The notes beneath the pieces are model-generated. The model ran no database searches. It saw only the letters and a program-made list of their open reading frames with translations, and was not told where the DNA came from. From contig CAKPFH010000004.1 of assembly GCA_934153655.1 (NCBI GenBank), positions 1 to 44,672 of the forward strand: a DNA stretch of 44,672 bases. The letters are read 5' to 3'. The DNA comes from an uncultured Bacilli bacterium (GTDB lineage: Bacteria; Bacillota_I; Bacilli_A; RF39; UBA660). Numbering within the stretch: position 1 is the first letter of the stretch; each line of letters opens with the position of its first letter. This document shows, piece after piece, positions 8,292-16,760 of this stretch. The translations under genes and the position numbers were made by a program.

Positions 8292-10841
8292 TTATATTTC
8301 CAAGATGTATGGATTATTAATCGTTCCATCTCCACTTGTTATGTAAATATTTTTAGATATGTTTAAAACTGGTCTAAGTGAAAGTTTAATATTAGAATTC
8401 ATCCAAGCATAAATACCAACAACTGGATTATTTGAATAAATATCTACCTTCCCTCTTAAAAACGTAACAGGTGTCATTGTATAGTATTTATCACTTGAAT
8501 TCAAAAAATATTTACTATTTCTAACATAACCTTTCCCACCAGCAAGTCTAATTTCACCTTTTGTAATTAAAGCAATAGGATAAGTTAATTTTCCATTTCC
8601 AATATTAGTTGATACACTAAATTTATCTTTTATATCACAAGTTAAGTCAACTGATGAATTAGTTATTCTTGCATAAGCTTTGTAGTTTGTTGTTTTTGAT
8701 AAACTAAAACCATCTCCTGATGCTATTCTTCTATCATTACAAAACACACCATCTACAACAAAATTATTATAATTTTTACTAGATATATTTTCCTTGTACC
8801 AATTATCTATTACTTTTTTAGCAGTGCTATCAACTTCATTAGTTCTAGTTCCTTCATAACTAGTTGAAGTGTAACTTTTAAATTTAATATTTAGCATATT
8901 ATCCGATATATATTTAATAACATTTATAAGCAAATTACAACTTCCATCCTCTGTGGTTGAAAAACAAGTATAAGGATACTCACTAAATTTATCTTTCATT
9001 TCACCAACTGTTGCATATTTCATAGTTTCACTTGCATTTTTCATTTTTAAAGTAAATGAATTAGTATTCTCATCATAAGTATAACTATCAGCAAAATAAT
9101 ATTTAATGCTTGGATTAAAAGCCGATGCTGCTGATGGGTACTCTAAAACATCACTAGTAAGCTCTGTTTTAGAAAAATTCTTACCATACATATATCCTAC
9201 ATAAGTAGCATCATATATATTCTCATTAAAAGCATAAATTTCTCCGTTTATTCCTATATTATCCTCAGTTTTATTATCTCCATTATAAATTAATTTAATT
9301 GAACCATCTCCATTTATTCTTAGTATTTTCCAGTAAAACCCAGCAAAGTAAACATTATTATTAATTACATTTCCTCGGTAAAAATACATATCCAAATTAT
9401 TCTCATCTTTAATTTTATATAAACCTTGTTCACTATTTAAAGAAGCAACTTCTTTATAAGTTATTAAATCAGCCTTAGTAATTTTTCCATTTGATATTTC
9501 TTTAATTTTATAAATATTTGAACAATCAAACCATTGCATATTTATAGTACCACAAGTATAATAATTTAAATAAGAATCATCTAAATCAACACCTAAAATG
9601 CTACTATTATCATTATTAACAAGTTCAAACATTCCTTTTTTAGTATCAAAGTTATAATTATCACTAACATAATATTTAAAGCCATCTATTTGACTCATAT
9701 AACTACCTGATATATCATTTTTAGTATCCTCTACATATGTATATGTTGGAGCAGTATCATTTAAATTAACACTTCCTTTATTATTTATAAATGTCTTAGC
9801 ATCTTCTACACTACTACTCATATTTTCTGATACAAGTATGCAATCAGATAATTTATTAAAACCATTATTCAAGCAATAATTATTACCTTTAATACTCATT
9901 TTTTTAACTAAACTATATACTTCATCATTATTTTTAGTTGATTTTACAATAACATCTGCATCTTGATTAGCATCATTTACGCTTTCCATATAAACTTGAA
10001 CAGATACACTTTGTTTTTTAGTAAAATCATATTCTAAATTTAAACTTTGTTTTTTCTCTGTATCTTCATTTCCTAAACTATCTTTATAAGTAAATAAAAC
10101 ATTATTATTTTCATTATTAATAGCTAAATTCATTTTATCAGCAACATTTAATATTTCTCCTTCTTCATCAGGATTATCATAGTTTCTAATAGTTGCTATA
10201 AAATAAGATTTATTATTTTCTACTTGATCAGGCTCAACTACTATTGGTAAATTCATAGCAGATAAATTTGCATTTACATTTACTTTTATACTTTGATAAC
10301 TATTATTCCAATCTTCAAGTGAATAATTACTATCACTAGCATTTCCTATTTTAACCCCAGAATCTATCCACATTTTAAGTTCATAATTAATAACTACTTG
10401 ATTATTAGTTTTAGCAGGTATTTTATTAATCCAAATATTAGTATTATCAAAACTCTCGTATCTTAACCCATCAACAACTACTTCTTCGTTTTCTTTTAAA
10501 TATAAATTAATATCACTTGGTTTGATTCTTGATTTATTTTCAATACTATCTCCTTCAACAACACTTATTGCATAGTAAATATCTTTATTACTAGTATTCT
10601 TACCAGTTATTGTGAATTTAAAAGAATTATTAGTTTGAATAAGTGCTTCTTCTTTACTTAAAGGAATAACATTTTCTAATCTAATCTCATTTGTTTCTTG
10701 ATAATTTAAATAAATATCACCTGAAATTAATACTTGATTTTTTCCTATATTTGTATATGTATAAAAAGCATAGGTAACACCTATTGTAAGAACTAAAACC
10801 ATAATTATACTTAATGTTATTATTATTTTTTTATCTTTCAT
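8292..10841 (-). CDS. Modular SipW-type secreted surface protein (849 aa)
   Basis: An N-terminal signal peptide (KDKKIIITLSI, then a hydrophobic stretch ending GVTYAFYTYTN) resembles SipW-processed TasA-type leaders. Residues of about 35-200 form a module shared with the BspA-like protein at 40906-42387: GDIYLNYQETNE, then F-T-I-x-G-K-N-T, then a conserved MWI segment. The C-terminal part, from about residue 470, contains FYWKILRINGDGSIKLIYNG and ends LRPVLNIS...GDGTINNPYIL. To my recollection this C-terminal domain recurs in exported proteins of Mollicutes-like gut bacteria, but I know no established function for it. The start ATG follows a clear GAAAGGAAG site. The gene is probably a single unit with its own promoter at 10880-10908. 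A surface location is well supported; the role is not. Confidence 0.8.
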   Translation of the reverse strand: MKDKKIIITLSIIMVLVLTIGVTYAFYTYTNIGKNQVLISGDIYLNYQETNEIRLENVIPLSKEEALIQTNNSFKFTITGKNTSNKDIYYAISVVEGDSIENKSRIKPSDINLYLKENEEVVVDGLRYESFDNTNIWINKIPAKTNNQVVINYELKMWIDSGVKIGNASDSNYSLEDWNNSYQSIKVNVNANLSAMNLPIVVEPDQVENNKSYFIATIRNYDNPDEEGEILNVADKMNLAINNENNNVLFTYKDSLGNEDTEKKQSLNLEYDFTKKQSVSVQVYMESVNDANQDADVIVKSTKNNDEVYSLVKKMSIKGNNYCLNNGFNKLSDCILVSENMSSSVEDAKTFINNKGSVNLNDTAPTYTYVEDTKNDISGSYMSQIDGFKYYVSDNYNFDTKKGMFELVNNDNSSILGVDLDDSYLNYYTCGTINMQWFDCSNIYKIKEISNGKITKADLITYKEVASLNSEQGLYKIKDENNLDMYFYRGNVINNNVYFAGFYWKILRINGDGSIKLIYNGDNKTEDNIGINGEIYAFNENIYDATYVGYMYGKNFSKTELTSDVLEYPSAASAFNPSIKYYFADSYTYDENTNSFTLKMKNASETMKYATVGEMKDKFSEYPYTCFSTTEDGSCNLLINVIKYISDNMLNIKFKSYTSTSYEGTRTNEVDSTAKKVIDNWYKENISSKNYNNFVVDGVFCNDRRIASGDGFSLSKTTNYKAYARITNSSVDLTCDIKDKFSVSTNIGNGKLTYPIALITKGEIRLAGGKGYVRNSKYFLNSSDKYYTMTPVTFLRGKVDIYSNNPVVGIYAWMNSNIKLSLRPVLNISKNIYITSGDGTINNPYILEI

Positions 10842-10879
10842 AATTACTTCCTTTCTTGCCCTTATCCTAATATGAATTT

Positions 10880-10908
10880 ATTTTAACATAGTTTTTATCT
10901 ATTATAAA
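10880..10908 (-). promoter_or_regulatory. Promoter of the 849-aa surface-protein gene
   Basis: On the minus strand TTTATA (10903-10908), a 17-bp spacer and TAAAAT (10880-10885) lie 39 bp upstream of the start codon. The same -35 and spacing occur before the BspA-like gene at 42435-42463. Confidence 0.6.
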
Positions 10909-10996
10909 GTTTTTTCATGTCTAAAAAAATCGTATTATATGGACTATCAAAAACATGACTAAATATTACAAATAACTGTAAAACTTAATCATGTTA
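10892..10996 (-). promoter_or_regulatory. Upstream regulatory block shared by two surface-protein genes (copy 1)
   Basis: About 46 bp at 10892-10937 is nearly identical to 42447-42493 in front of the BspA-like gene. Further upstream both copies carry an inverted repeat, here TTACAA-ATAA-CTGTAA (10966-10981), and then AACTTAATCATGTT. Most of the block lies upstream of the -35 box, where an activator or repressor would bind. Co-regulation is inference; a recent shared ancestry of the upstream regions is the alternative. Confidence 0.55.
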
Positions 10997-11025
10997 TATT
11001 TTTATCTATACTATTAACTTTTGAA

Positions 11026-12024
11026 TTAATTTGGATTAGTTGAAAATTGTAAGTTAAGTGATATAGAACCAATTGAAGCATCGTTTTCACAGTCAACATC
11101 TTGTCCTTCTAACCACATATAAATTCTTAGTTTGGTTATGCCTTGATTAATTGAAAACATTTCTACATTATTTGTAAAATTAGTTTTAGTATAATAGGAA
11201 ACTTTAACCGTATCAAAGTAATTTGGGTAATTTGCTTTATTGGCTTTATCAATTGCTACTTTTAAATTCTTTGGTATTTCGCTTTTTATTCCTTCGTATG
11301 GTAATTCTTGATAATTATTAGTAATATCTAAATTATAAACATTTTTAGCATTTAAAATACCAGATTCAGTGTGAGAATCATAGTTAGGTTCCCAGATATA
11401 AACATTGTTATTACTATTGGTTTTTAAGTTTTGAATAGTATTTAAATCTGTACTTTGGGTACTTCCTTCAACAACAAAAGCAAATCTTGTAGCATTTTCA
11501 ATTCCTACATATTTATCTTTATAAGTAGCCCCAGAATCAGTTGTTAAATAAAGTTTAGTATTAGCATAGGTTTTTAAAAAGACATCAAAGGCAAGAAATT
11601 TTTTATCACTATTTTCAAATAAACTTCGCTCTTCAACAGTTTTCACGGCTTCTATATTATATCTATCATTATAAGTAGCATCATTTTCAACCTTACCATG
11701 AAATACTTCAAGTAATCCCTTATTTACATTACCAATGGTTGAAACTGGCTCCAACACTTTTGGTAATTGATTTATATTATTAGGGTAATTATCAACAGCA
11801 TCTACTAAATCTAGAACACTTAAAACTGATTTCCAATTAGTTCCATCACTTGAAATTGAAATACCATTTTGAGCCCTTACTTCAACTTCCATTAAACCAA
11901 TTGATACTAATCTATTAGAAGTAAACCATGCATATGAACTAGTACCTAAAGATATTCCTAAAACAAATAACCAAAGTAATAGAAAAAATAAATGATATTT
12001 TCTTTCTTTTTTAGTTTTTTTCAT
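11026..12024 (-). CDS. SipW-dependent TasA-like exported protein, paralogue of 21937-22980 (332 aa)
   Basis: The leader (basic N-terminus, then LLLWLFVLGISLGTSSYAWF) has the SipW-type motif SYAWFTSN. The mature part aligns along its length with the 347-aa protein at 21937-22980: AQNGISISSDGTNWKS near the N-terminus, QLPKVLEPVS, and a C-terminal IYMWLEGQDVDCEN motif with what seems to be the only mature-chain Cys. It follows the 12027-12746 gene by 2 nt, so the two are surely cotranscribed. It is probably a minor fibre or surface subunit. TasA/camelysin relationship is inferred from leader and size, not from a domain search. Confidence 0.75.
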   Translation of the reverse strand: MKKTKKERKYHLFFLLLWLFVLGISLGTSSYAWFTSNRLVSIGLMEVEVRAQNGISISSDGTNWKSVLSVLDLVDAVDNYPNNINQLPKVLEPVSTIGNVNKGLLEVFHGKVENDATYNDRYNIEAVKTVEERSLFENSDKKFLAFDVFLKTYANTKLYLTTDSGATYKDKYVGIENATRFAFVVEGSTQSTDLNTIQNLKTNSNNNVYIWEPNYDSHTESGILNAKNVYNLDITNNYQELPYEGIKSEIPKNLKVAIDKANKANYPNYFDTVKVSYYTKTNFTNNVEMFSINQGITKLRIYMWLEGQDVDCENDASIGSISLNLQFSTNPN

Positions 12025-12026
12025 AA

Positions 12027-12746
12027 TTATTCTCCCTCTTTTTCTTGTTCTTTATGTTCTTCACGGATTTCCATATGCATTTTAATTTCTCCTCCAATTA
12101 TGGCATCAACACAATCAGGATCATCCCCCTCTAACCAAATTACTATGGTAAATTTATCTTTATCTCCAACTTTAAAATTTTTTCTTTGTTCAATTATTAC
12201 TTCTTTTTCTTTGTTTTCTAAAAATGGAATTGTATCTTTTTCAGCCATTTTAGTTGCTGAATTAATCTTAGCATATACTTGTTTTTCTCCATTTAAGAAT
12301 ACCATAACTCGAACTGCTTCATCAACATTTTTAATAACATCATCAATTAAAATAGAATACCAATAGTTAATAGTTCTTTCCCCATTATTTTCCAGATAAA
12401 AAGTATAAGCAATATAGTTTTCTCCGTTATGAGACCCTTCTGCTTCTTCATCAATATTTTTAGGTATCCAATCAATTGAAATATTATCTAAAAAATCAAT
12501 ATTCTTAGCATATAATTTTCTTGTTTTATCATTTTTAAACTCTTCATTTTCGTATAAAATGATACCACTTTTAAGAGCAAAGTTATTATCAAGAGTAACT
12601 GTAAACTTACCCCCATTATAGATAATACTTAAAATTATAAAAGAAAATATTAAAAATATCAAAATTACAAAAATAACTATCTTTGTTCTTTTAACTCTTT
12701 GTTTACGATTTTTAATTTTTTTAGCCGTTACAACTACTTCTCCCAT
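12027..12746 (-). CDS. Membrane-anchored TasA-like exported protein (239 aa)
   Basis: A strongly basic N-terminus (KKIKNRKQRVKRTK) precedes a single hydrophobic segment at about 24-43. No SipW-type cleavage motif is obvious, so this may be a membrane-anchored relative. The extracellular part ends with FTIVIWLEGDDPDCVD followed by GGEIKMHMEI, the same acidic single-Cys motif as in the two longer paralogues. It is first in a two-gene operon with the 11026-12024 gene and may be its anchor or assembly partner. A clean AGGAG site precedes the ATG. Confidence 0.7.
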   Translation of the reverse strand: MGEVVVTAKKIKNRKQRVKRTKIVIFVILIFLIFSFIILSIIYNGGKFTVTLDNNFALKSGIILYENEEFKNDKTRKLYAKNIDFLDNISIDWIPKNIDEEAEGSHNGENYIAYTFYLENNGERTINYWYSILIDDVIKNVDEAVRVMVFLNGEKQVYAKINSATKMAEKDTIPFLENKEKEVIIEQRKNFKVGDKDKFTIVIWLEGDDPDCVDAIIGGEIKMHMEIREEHKEQEKEGE

Positions 12747-12766
12747 ATACTTACTCTCCTACTATA

Positions 12767-12795
12767 ATTTTAGCATAGAAAAGTTATATCTTCAA
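12767..12795 (-). promoter_or_regulatory. Promoter of the 12746-11026 two-gene operon
   Basis: On the minus strand TTGAAG (12790-12795), a 17-bp spacer and TAAAAT (12767-12772). It is divergent from the promoter at 12832-12860, with about 36 bp between the two -35 boxes. Confidence 0.55.
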
Positions 12796-12831
12796 TTAAT
12801 TTTCTTTTTTTTAAAAAAACTTTTACATTTA

Positions 12832-12860
12832 TTGTAAAGAAAAATAGAATATGTTATAAT
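12832..12860 (+). promoter_or_regulatory. Promoter of the plus-strand TasA-like gene
   Basis: TTGTAA (12832-12837), a 17-bp spacer and TATAAT (12855-12860), followed by AGGTGATGT directly before the ATG at 12881. Confidence 0.6.
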
Positions 12861-12880
12861 TTTTATATAATAGGTGATGT

Positions 12881-13453
12881 ATGAAAAAGAAAATAATTTT
12901 AGGTTTAGCATTTATATCTTTATTAATATCATTTTGTTTTATAGGAGAGTCATATGCTAAATATGTAACTAATGTTAATAATGTTGCTTCAATGTCAGTT
13001 GCAAGATGGAAAATCTTAGTTAATAATAAAGATATTTTAAACAAAAATGAAGCAAGTCAAATAATAACTCCGGTTTTTTTAGAAAATGAACATATTAATT
13101 CTAATGTAATTGCTCCTACTAGTAAAGGTTATTTTGAACTTGTCTTAGATGCAACAGGAGCTGATGTTTCTTTTAGTTATGAAATATCTACTAGTATAAA
13201 TGCTGATAGTGCTGTTAAAGATTTAAAAATAACTGGTTATTCAATTGATGATGGTGAAATAATTGATGTATCAAATAGTAGTTTAATATCCGGTAATATC
13301 TTATATACTGATACTAAGATTAAAAACATTAAAGTTTATATTGAGTGGAGTGATACCGAAAATGATACAATGGACAACAAAGCCGATACGGAGGCTAGAA
13401 ATAAACAAGCTAAACTTGATGTTAAATTAAATTTTAAACAAATTGCTAATTAA
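12881..13453 (+). CDS. SipW-dependent TasA/camelysin-like exported protein (190 aa)
   Basis: The 25-residue leader ends with GESYAKYVTN, a SipW-type cleavage context. The mature protein has SMSVARWKILVNNKD, a segment typical of short TasA-like proteins, and ends with a beta-rich tail that includes IKVYIEWSDTEND. No Cys is visible in the mature chain. This is the only cluster member on the plus strand. It converges with the LTA-synthase-like gene through a shared bidirectional terminator. Camelysin (protease) or TasA (fibre) affiliation cannot be separated by eye; no zinc-protease motif is seen, so structural is the better guess. Confidence 0.75.
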   Translation: MKKKIILGLAFISLLISFCFIGESYAKYVTNVNNVASMSVARWKILVNNKDILNKNEASQIITPVFLENEHINSNVIAPTSKGYFELVLDATGADVSFSYEISTSINADSAVKDLKITGYSIDDGEIIDVSNSSLISGNILYTDTKIKNIKVYIEWSDTENDTMDNKADTEARNKQAKLDVKLNFKQIAN

Positions 13454-13479
13454 AAAATAAGACCGAAATCTTATTTTTT
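13452..13479. terminator. Bidirectional terminator between two convergent genes
   Basis: A perfect 11-bp inverted repeat, AAAAAATAAGA (13452-13462) and TCTTATTTTTT (13469-13479), has a CCGAAA loop. It has A- and T-runs on both sides and overlaps the stop codons of both flanking genes. Confidence 0.8.
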
Positions 13480-15404
13480 TACTTTGCTAAATATTTATAA
13501 AAGTCAGTTTTAATAATTAATTTACTAATATTTTTTCTATTAGCAACTATATTATTTATTTTATTTATGTAATCATTACTTACATCTTTACTAAATTTAT
13601 TAGTAGTTGCTAAATATGTTCCTTCATCAGTTACAAAACTTCGGTTATTGAAAAATGCAAGTCCTATGGAATCACTAAAAATATCTTTACCCATGAATAA
13701 TCTTGAATCATAATCAAGACCAAACAAATTATAAACGGTTGGTATTACATCAATTGACATACAAACTTTTTTAATTTCTTCATGACTTATTTGATTATTC
13801 CAAATAATTAAGTTATTGCTATTTACCTCAACTACCATATCTCTATTATAAGAAGATAATTCATTTATTTCATCTACTTCTAAACCATATGGGTAATGAT
13901 CAGCCAGTAAAACTATTACAGTATCATCTAAAATATTATTTTTTTCTAACTCAGTTATTAATAATTCTAAAGCTTTATCTAATTCTATTTGGGTTGCTAA
14001 ATAAGCTTTTACTTTTTCACTATATGGTAAATTTTCAACTAATTTTTGATTTTTTTTAGCCATTTGATTACCACCAAAATCATATTCAAAATGTCCGGAA
14101 ACAGTCATATAATAGGCTAAAAATGGTTTATCACTATTTAGATAATCAGAAGTTGTTGATCTAATCATTTCAACATCACTATTAGGCCATAAATTACAAT
14201 TCATTCTTTTTTCAAGACCATTAAAACAAGCTAAATAATTATCAAACCCCATTGATTTTAAATACTTATTTCTATCTTGAAATGTTGCATAGTGATTATG
14301 ATAAGCATAAGTATTATAACCATTATTTTTAAAGATAGTACTAAGTCCATAAGGAAAATTATTATTACCAGACTTCCAAATTGGTAAAAAAGAAGTATCA
14401 GCATAAAGTCCCGTTAAAGATTGAAATTCTCCTCCAATTGTACTTAAATTATTAGATGAATAATAATTATTAAAATGAAAACTTGAATTAACTAACTTAT
14501 ATAAAGTCGGAGTTAAATTTTCATCAACTGCTATTTCACTAAAACTCTCAGCTGTTATATAAATTAAATTCTTATCTTTAAATAACCCTGTATATTTATT
14601 CTTCCTTGTTTTCTCTTCATTTTGTAAATAACTTGCTATTTCTTTAATATTAGAATTACTACTATTAATAAGTTCATCTAAATTTAAATCTAATTCATTA
14701 TAACCATATTTTATTATTTCTTCTTTTTCTTCTTCTTCAATATTATTATTATCATTATTATCATTTATAATAATATTTTCATTAAAACCTCTTATAGTTC
14801 TATCAAGATCAATTAAAGTTGCATTTAAAACACCTAGTTTTTCTATATTTAAAGTATTATCATTGATATTATAATATAAATCATAAATAGAATATTTAAT
14901 ATCTTTATAAGTATTTATATCAATATTAAATATAATTATACTTATTATAAATATAGGAACTGTAATATAAAGAAATTTACTAGTTAATCTTTTAAAATCA
15001 AGTTTTTTTCTAAATATAATTAATAGAATAAATGGTAAAAATAAAAGAATTATGCCATAGATATTTTTTAATATTTCTTTTAAACCCATACTAATAAACT
15101 GCAATCCTTGATTTGATAGCTTTAAAGTGGCTAAAGAAAACTGAGTATTAAAAATAGCATTAAAGGTATAATATAGGCTATACCAAAAACTAAGAATAAA
15201 GAAAATAATAAATGTAAGTATTTTATTAGTTTTTTCTTTAAATAAACTAGTAATAATAGTTAATATAATACTAATTGGTATCATAAATAAGATAATATTT
15301 AAAATAGAATTAATATTAATACTAGAAAATGATAGTATTATAAATATTAATTCCATAAAAATTAAACTTAAATAATTAAATATATAAGTAAATATTTTTT
15401 TCAT
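13479..15404 (-). CDS. LTA-synthase-family phosphoglycerol transferase, membrane sulfatase fold (641 aa)
   Basis: Several transmembrane segments in the first roughly 170 residues are followed by an Asn/Asp/Glu-rich linker and an extracellular sulfatase-fold domain. Visible active-site elements are the metal-binding Glu in YITAESFSE (about 286), the presumed nucleophile Thr in NLSTIGGEF (about 322) and the metal site in VLLADHYP (about 501). Known family members transfer glycerophosphate from phosphatidylglycerol to build or decorate wall polymers. It is the last gene of the eight-gene operon, 12 nt after the TasA-like gene. It may modify a surface polymer or the exported proteins; the true substrate cannot be read from sequence. 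Confidence 0.85.
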   Translation of the reverse strand: MKKIFTYIFNYLSLIFMELIFIILSFSSININSILNIILFMIPISIILTIITSLFKEKTNKILTFIIFFILSFWYSLYYTFNAIFNTQFSLATLKLSNQGLQFISMGLKEILKNIYGIILLFLPFILLIIFRKKLDFKRLTSKFLYITVPIFIISIIIFNIDINTYKDIKYSIYDLYYNINDNTLNIEKLGVLNATLIDLDRTIRGFNENIIINDNNDNNNIEEEEKEEIIKYGYNELDLNLDELINSSNSNIKEIASYLQNEEKTRKNKYTGLFKDKNLIYITAESFSEIAVDENLTPTLYKLVNSSFHFNNYYSSNNLSTIGGEFQSLTGLYADTSFLPIWKSGNNNFPYGLSTIFKNNGYNTYAYHNHYATFQDRNKYLKSMGFDNYLACFNGLEKRMNCNLWPNSDVEMIRSTTSDYLNSDKPFLAYYMTVSGHFEYDFGGNQMAKKNQKLVENLPYSEKVKAYLATQIELDKALELLITELEKNNILDDTVIVLLADHYPYGLEVDEINELSSYNRDMVVEVNSNNLIIWNNQISHEEIKKVCMSIDVIPTVYNLFGLDYDSRLFMGKDIFSDSIGLAFFNNRSFVTDEGTYLATTNKFSKDVSNDYINKINNIVANRKNISKLIIKTDFYKYLAK

Positions 15405-15416
15405 AAGTCTCCCATT

Positions 15417-16028
15417 CTATTCATTTACTTGGGTAGCTGTAACCTTAATTATTAAAATAATACTTTTAGAATCAGGATTTTCTTCTTTATATTGATAAGC
15501 TTTATAGCCCCATTTAGTATCAAGCTCATCGTCCCCTGATTCAAATGGCCAAGTAAAATTAAATTTTATGTTGTCTTTTCCTCCTTTAGCTTCCATACTT
15601 CCGTTTTCTATTTCTATATTTAATTTAAAAGGATATTTAGTTTTAATTAATTCTTCAATTTCAGCTGATGTCATAGTATCAGTTGTATAAGTTTCACCTA
15701 AAATAGATGCTGAAACAATTTCATAAGCAAGATTGGCTCTTAAATCACTATCATTTTCAGCCGTTATAACTTGCTCTGTATCTGGCATACCAGGATAAAC
15801 TGATTCAATATCAAATGATAAAGTTTCTTCAATATTATTATCTCCAACAATAAAATTAACTTTCCAAGATCTAATATAAGCACTTATATTATTTGATACC
15901 TTAGTTGCATAAATAAACCAAGCAAAAGTATTACAAGATAATAATATAGCAAGCATTAAAAGAGTTCTTAATTTAACTTTTTTAAGTAATCGTTTTATTA
16001 TTTCTAAAAAAGTAACTTTATTATTCAT
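15417..16028 (-). CDS. SipW-dependent TasA-like exported protein (203 aa)
   Basis: The leader is basic, then has a hydrophobic stretch ending SCNTFAWFIYATK, matching the [ST]-[YF]-A-[WF] SipW motif. The mature part is a compact beta-rich domain (RSWKVNFIVGDNN, VYPGMPDTEQVITAEN, NLAYEIVSA), a pattern typical of TasA-type domains in which a loop after a strand carries PG. It starts 3 nt after the SipW-type peptidase gene stop, so the enzyme and this likely substrate are made together. Start ATG has AAAGGGTGA upstream. Confidence 0.75.
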   Translation of the reverse strand: MNNKVTFLEIIKRLLKKVKLRTLLMLAILLSCNTFAWFIYATKVSNNISAYIRSWKVNFIVGDNNIEETLSFDIESVYPGMPDTEQVITAENDSDLRANLAYEIVSASILGETYTTDTMTSAEIEELIKTKYPFKLNIEIENGSMEAKGGKDNIKFNFTWPFESGDDELDTKWGYKAYQYKEENPDSKSIILIIKVTATQVNE

Positions 16029-16031
16029 AAA

Positions 16032-16751
16032 TCACCCTTTATTAATTTTTTTAAGAACTGGTTCTTCCATAACATCTATTTTATTTTCTTTCTTTTTTTC
16101 TTCAACTTCTTTAACATTTTTTTCTTTTAATTCAGTTTCTTTATTTACCTTTTCTCTAGATTCTTTTTTTTCTTTATTTTTTAATTTTTCTTCTTTTAAA
16201 GCCATTTTTTCTTTTTTAATATCTACTATTTCAAAGAATAATAAAACTACGAACGGAACAAAGATAATAAAATAAAATCCATATGAATTATTTACAACAT
16301 GACTAATTATACTTAAAATATTGCTTTTAGATATTACAACGGCAAGTATTTGTCTATCTTCTATTTCAGGATCAGCTATATCGTTGTTAATACCTTTGGT
16401 TTGAAAAATATATTTACCGTTTTTATAATTTTTTTTAATAACTTGGTGGGTTACAATTTTATCTTTTAAAGTGGATTTTTCTCCCATATAAACAACATCA
16501 TCACCTACTTTAATAGTACTTGGATCAACTTTTTTAGCAATTAGCATATCATATATTTCATATTTTGGTTTCATACTTTCACTGACAACTGTATACATGC
16601 TAATACCACCTAAGGTAATTTTATTATTAGATATTCTTTGAATAAATATTATACAGATAACAAAAATTATAACTATTGATGTTATTCCTTTTAATACTAA
16701 GGATGCTCCTTTTAAAAATTTATTATCTTTTAATTTCTCTATAATTTTCAT
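16032..16751 (-). CDS. sipW: SipW-type (ER-like) signal peptidase I
   Basis: This membrane serine protease should cleave the TasA-like leaders encoded around it. There is an N-terminal membrane segment (about 20-40), then VVSESMKPKYEIYD with the catalytic Ser of the S-M-x-P box, then IKVGDDVVYM, then IVTHQVI with a His in place of the Lys of bacterial-type enzymes, then TKGINNDIADPE with the third acidic position. A second membrane segment follows and the protein ends with a Lys/Glu-rich coiled-coil-like tail of about 60 residues, longer than in Bacillus SipW as I recall it. A GTG at 16760 is in frame, but AGGTGA overlaps it and sits correctly for the ATG at 16751, which I chose. It is next to the DUF2357 gene, with only 9 nt between that gene's stop and this start. 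Confidence 0.88.
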   Translation of the reverse strand: MKIIEKLKDNKFLKGASLVLKGITSIVIIFVICIIFIQRISNNKITLGGISMYTVVSESMKPKYEIYDMLIAKKVDPSTIKVGDDVVYMGEKSTLKDKIVTHQVIKKNYKNGKYIFQTKGINNDIADPEIEDRQILAVVISKSNILSIISHVVNNSYGFYFIIFVPFVVLLFFEIVDIKKEKMALKEEKLKNKEKKESREKVNKETELKEKNVKEVEEKKKENKIDVMEEPVLKKINKG

Positions 16752-16760
16752 TTCAATCAC

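Noticed and set aside
11992..12366. Plus-strand open frame opposite the small TasA-like genes
   Set aside because: It spans two well-supported minus-strand genes and its Ser/Phe/Ile-rich composition is typical of antisense frames.
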